A stretch of 64,000 nucleotides of DNA, taken from positions 868,001 through 932,000 of the forward strand of contig NZ_CP102197.1 of assembly GCF_024584435.1 (NCBI RefSeq). Reading direction: 5' to 3'. The position numbers and the translations under genes were made by a program. The DNA comes from Schaalia odontolytica. Lineage in GTDB: Bacteria; Actinomycetota; Actinomycetes; Actinomycetales; Actinomycetaceae. Shown piece by piece: positions 63,974-64,000 of the stretch; position 1 is the first letter of the stretch; each line of letters opens with the position of its first letter. The notes beneath the pieces were generated by a model, which was not told the DNA's origin, did no database searches, and was given only the letters and a program-made list of their open reading frames with translations.

Positions 63974-64000
63974 CGTTCATTCCCTTCACGTCATCATGAG

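Overview
The window is high-GC DNA with actinobacterial gene content: SepH, DUF3000, DUF3159, DUF3710, DUF4193, DUF5998, DUF7455, a CeoB/CeoC RCK pair, SMC, and a translational Ile T-box in front of ileS. It also carries fermentative and host-associated functions: anaerobic glycerol-3-phosphate dehydrogenase, PTS-dependent dihydroxyacetone kinase, and a sulfatase with its anaerobic maturase. Together these suggest a facultatively anaerobic, host-associated member of the Actinomycetaceae (Actinomyces/Schaalia type). That placement is inferred from content and no database was searched.

Layout. At 1-1017 there is the start of a secreted protein, then five tRNA genes on the minus strand (transcription order Gly, Val, Gly, Cys, Val). 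glgX stands alone at 1170-3281. From 3400 to 21 kb is conserved actinobacterial core: DUF3000-rnd facing dxs, an S9 peptidase, a ClC transporter, an RNA methyltransferase coupled to a KimA-like potassium transporter, divergent ceoB-ceoC, the DUF3159/OB-fold/DUF3710/DUF4193 operon, then sepH, a nucleotide-pyrophosphatase-like protein and DUF5998. As I remember it, much of this order matches Rv2680-Rv2699c of M. tuberculosis, but dut is missing here. parC (21.0-23.5 kb) and parE (30.5-32.6 kb) encode topoisomerase IV. Between them lie a secreted subtilase with a glycine-rich partner, a sugar kinase/MFS transporter operon and two tandem double-GNAT proteins.

From 33 to 36 kb is an accessory patch, visibly less GC-rich: an HrtBA-like ABC exporter under a palindromic operator, and a probable toxin-antitoxin pair. 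smc follows. Then comes dhaK-dhaL-dhaM-ndk, translationally coupled and lying next to folC; downstream are a small protein with two L7/L12-like repeats and an orphan toxin/immunity-like pair (44.8-46.1 kb). ileS has a clear T-box leader. At 49.8-51.7 kb is a DUF318 permease/TIGR03943 pair.

The clearest catabolic system is at 51.8-58.2 kb: MFS sugar transporter, Cys-type sulfatase, ROK regulator, anaerobic sulfatase-maturating radical SAM enzyme (anSME) and TauE/SafE exporter. It looks like a complete unit for taking up a sulfated sugar, removing sulfate and exporting the anion, and it resembles the N-acetylglucosamine-6-sulfate cluster described in Bifidobacterium breve. The window ends with a single-pass membrane protein, an SDR oxidoreductase and glpA-glpB-glpC. 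glpABC makes dihydroxyacetone phosphate from glycerol 3-phosphate and dhaKLM makes it from dihydroxyacetone, so both routes enter glycolysis at the same point.

A recurring feature is a -10-like hexamer 6-8 nt upstream of a start codon with no Shine-Dalgarno sequence (DUF3000, kimA, ceoB, parC, parE, DUF7455, the permease, the SDR), which suggests leaderless transcripts. These sites decided several start choices below.
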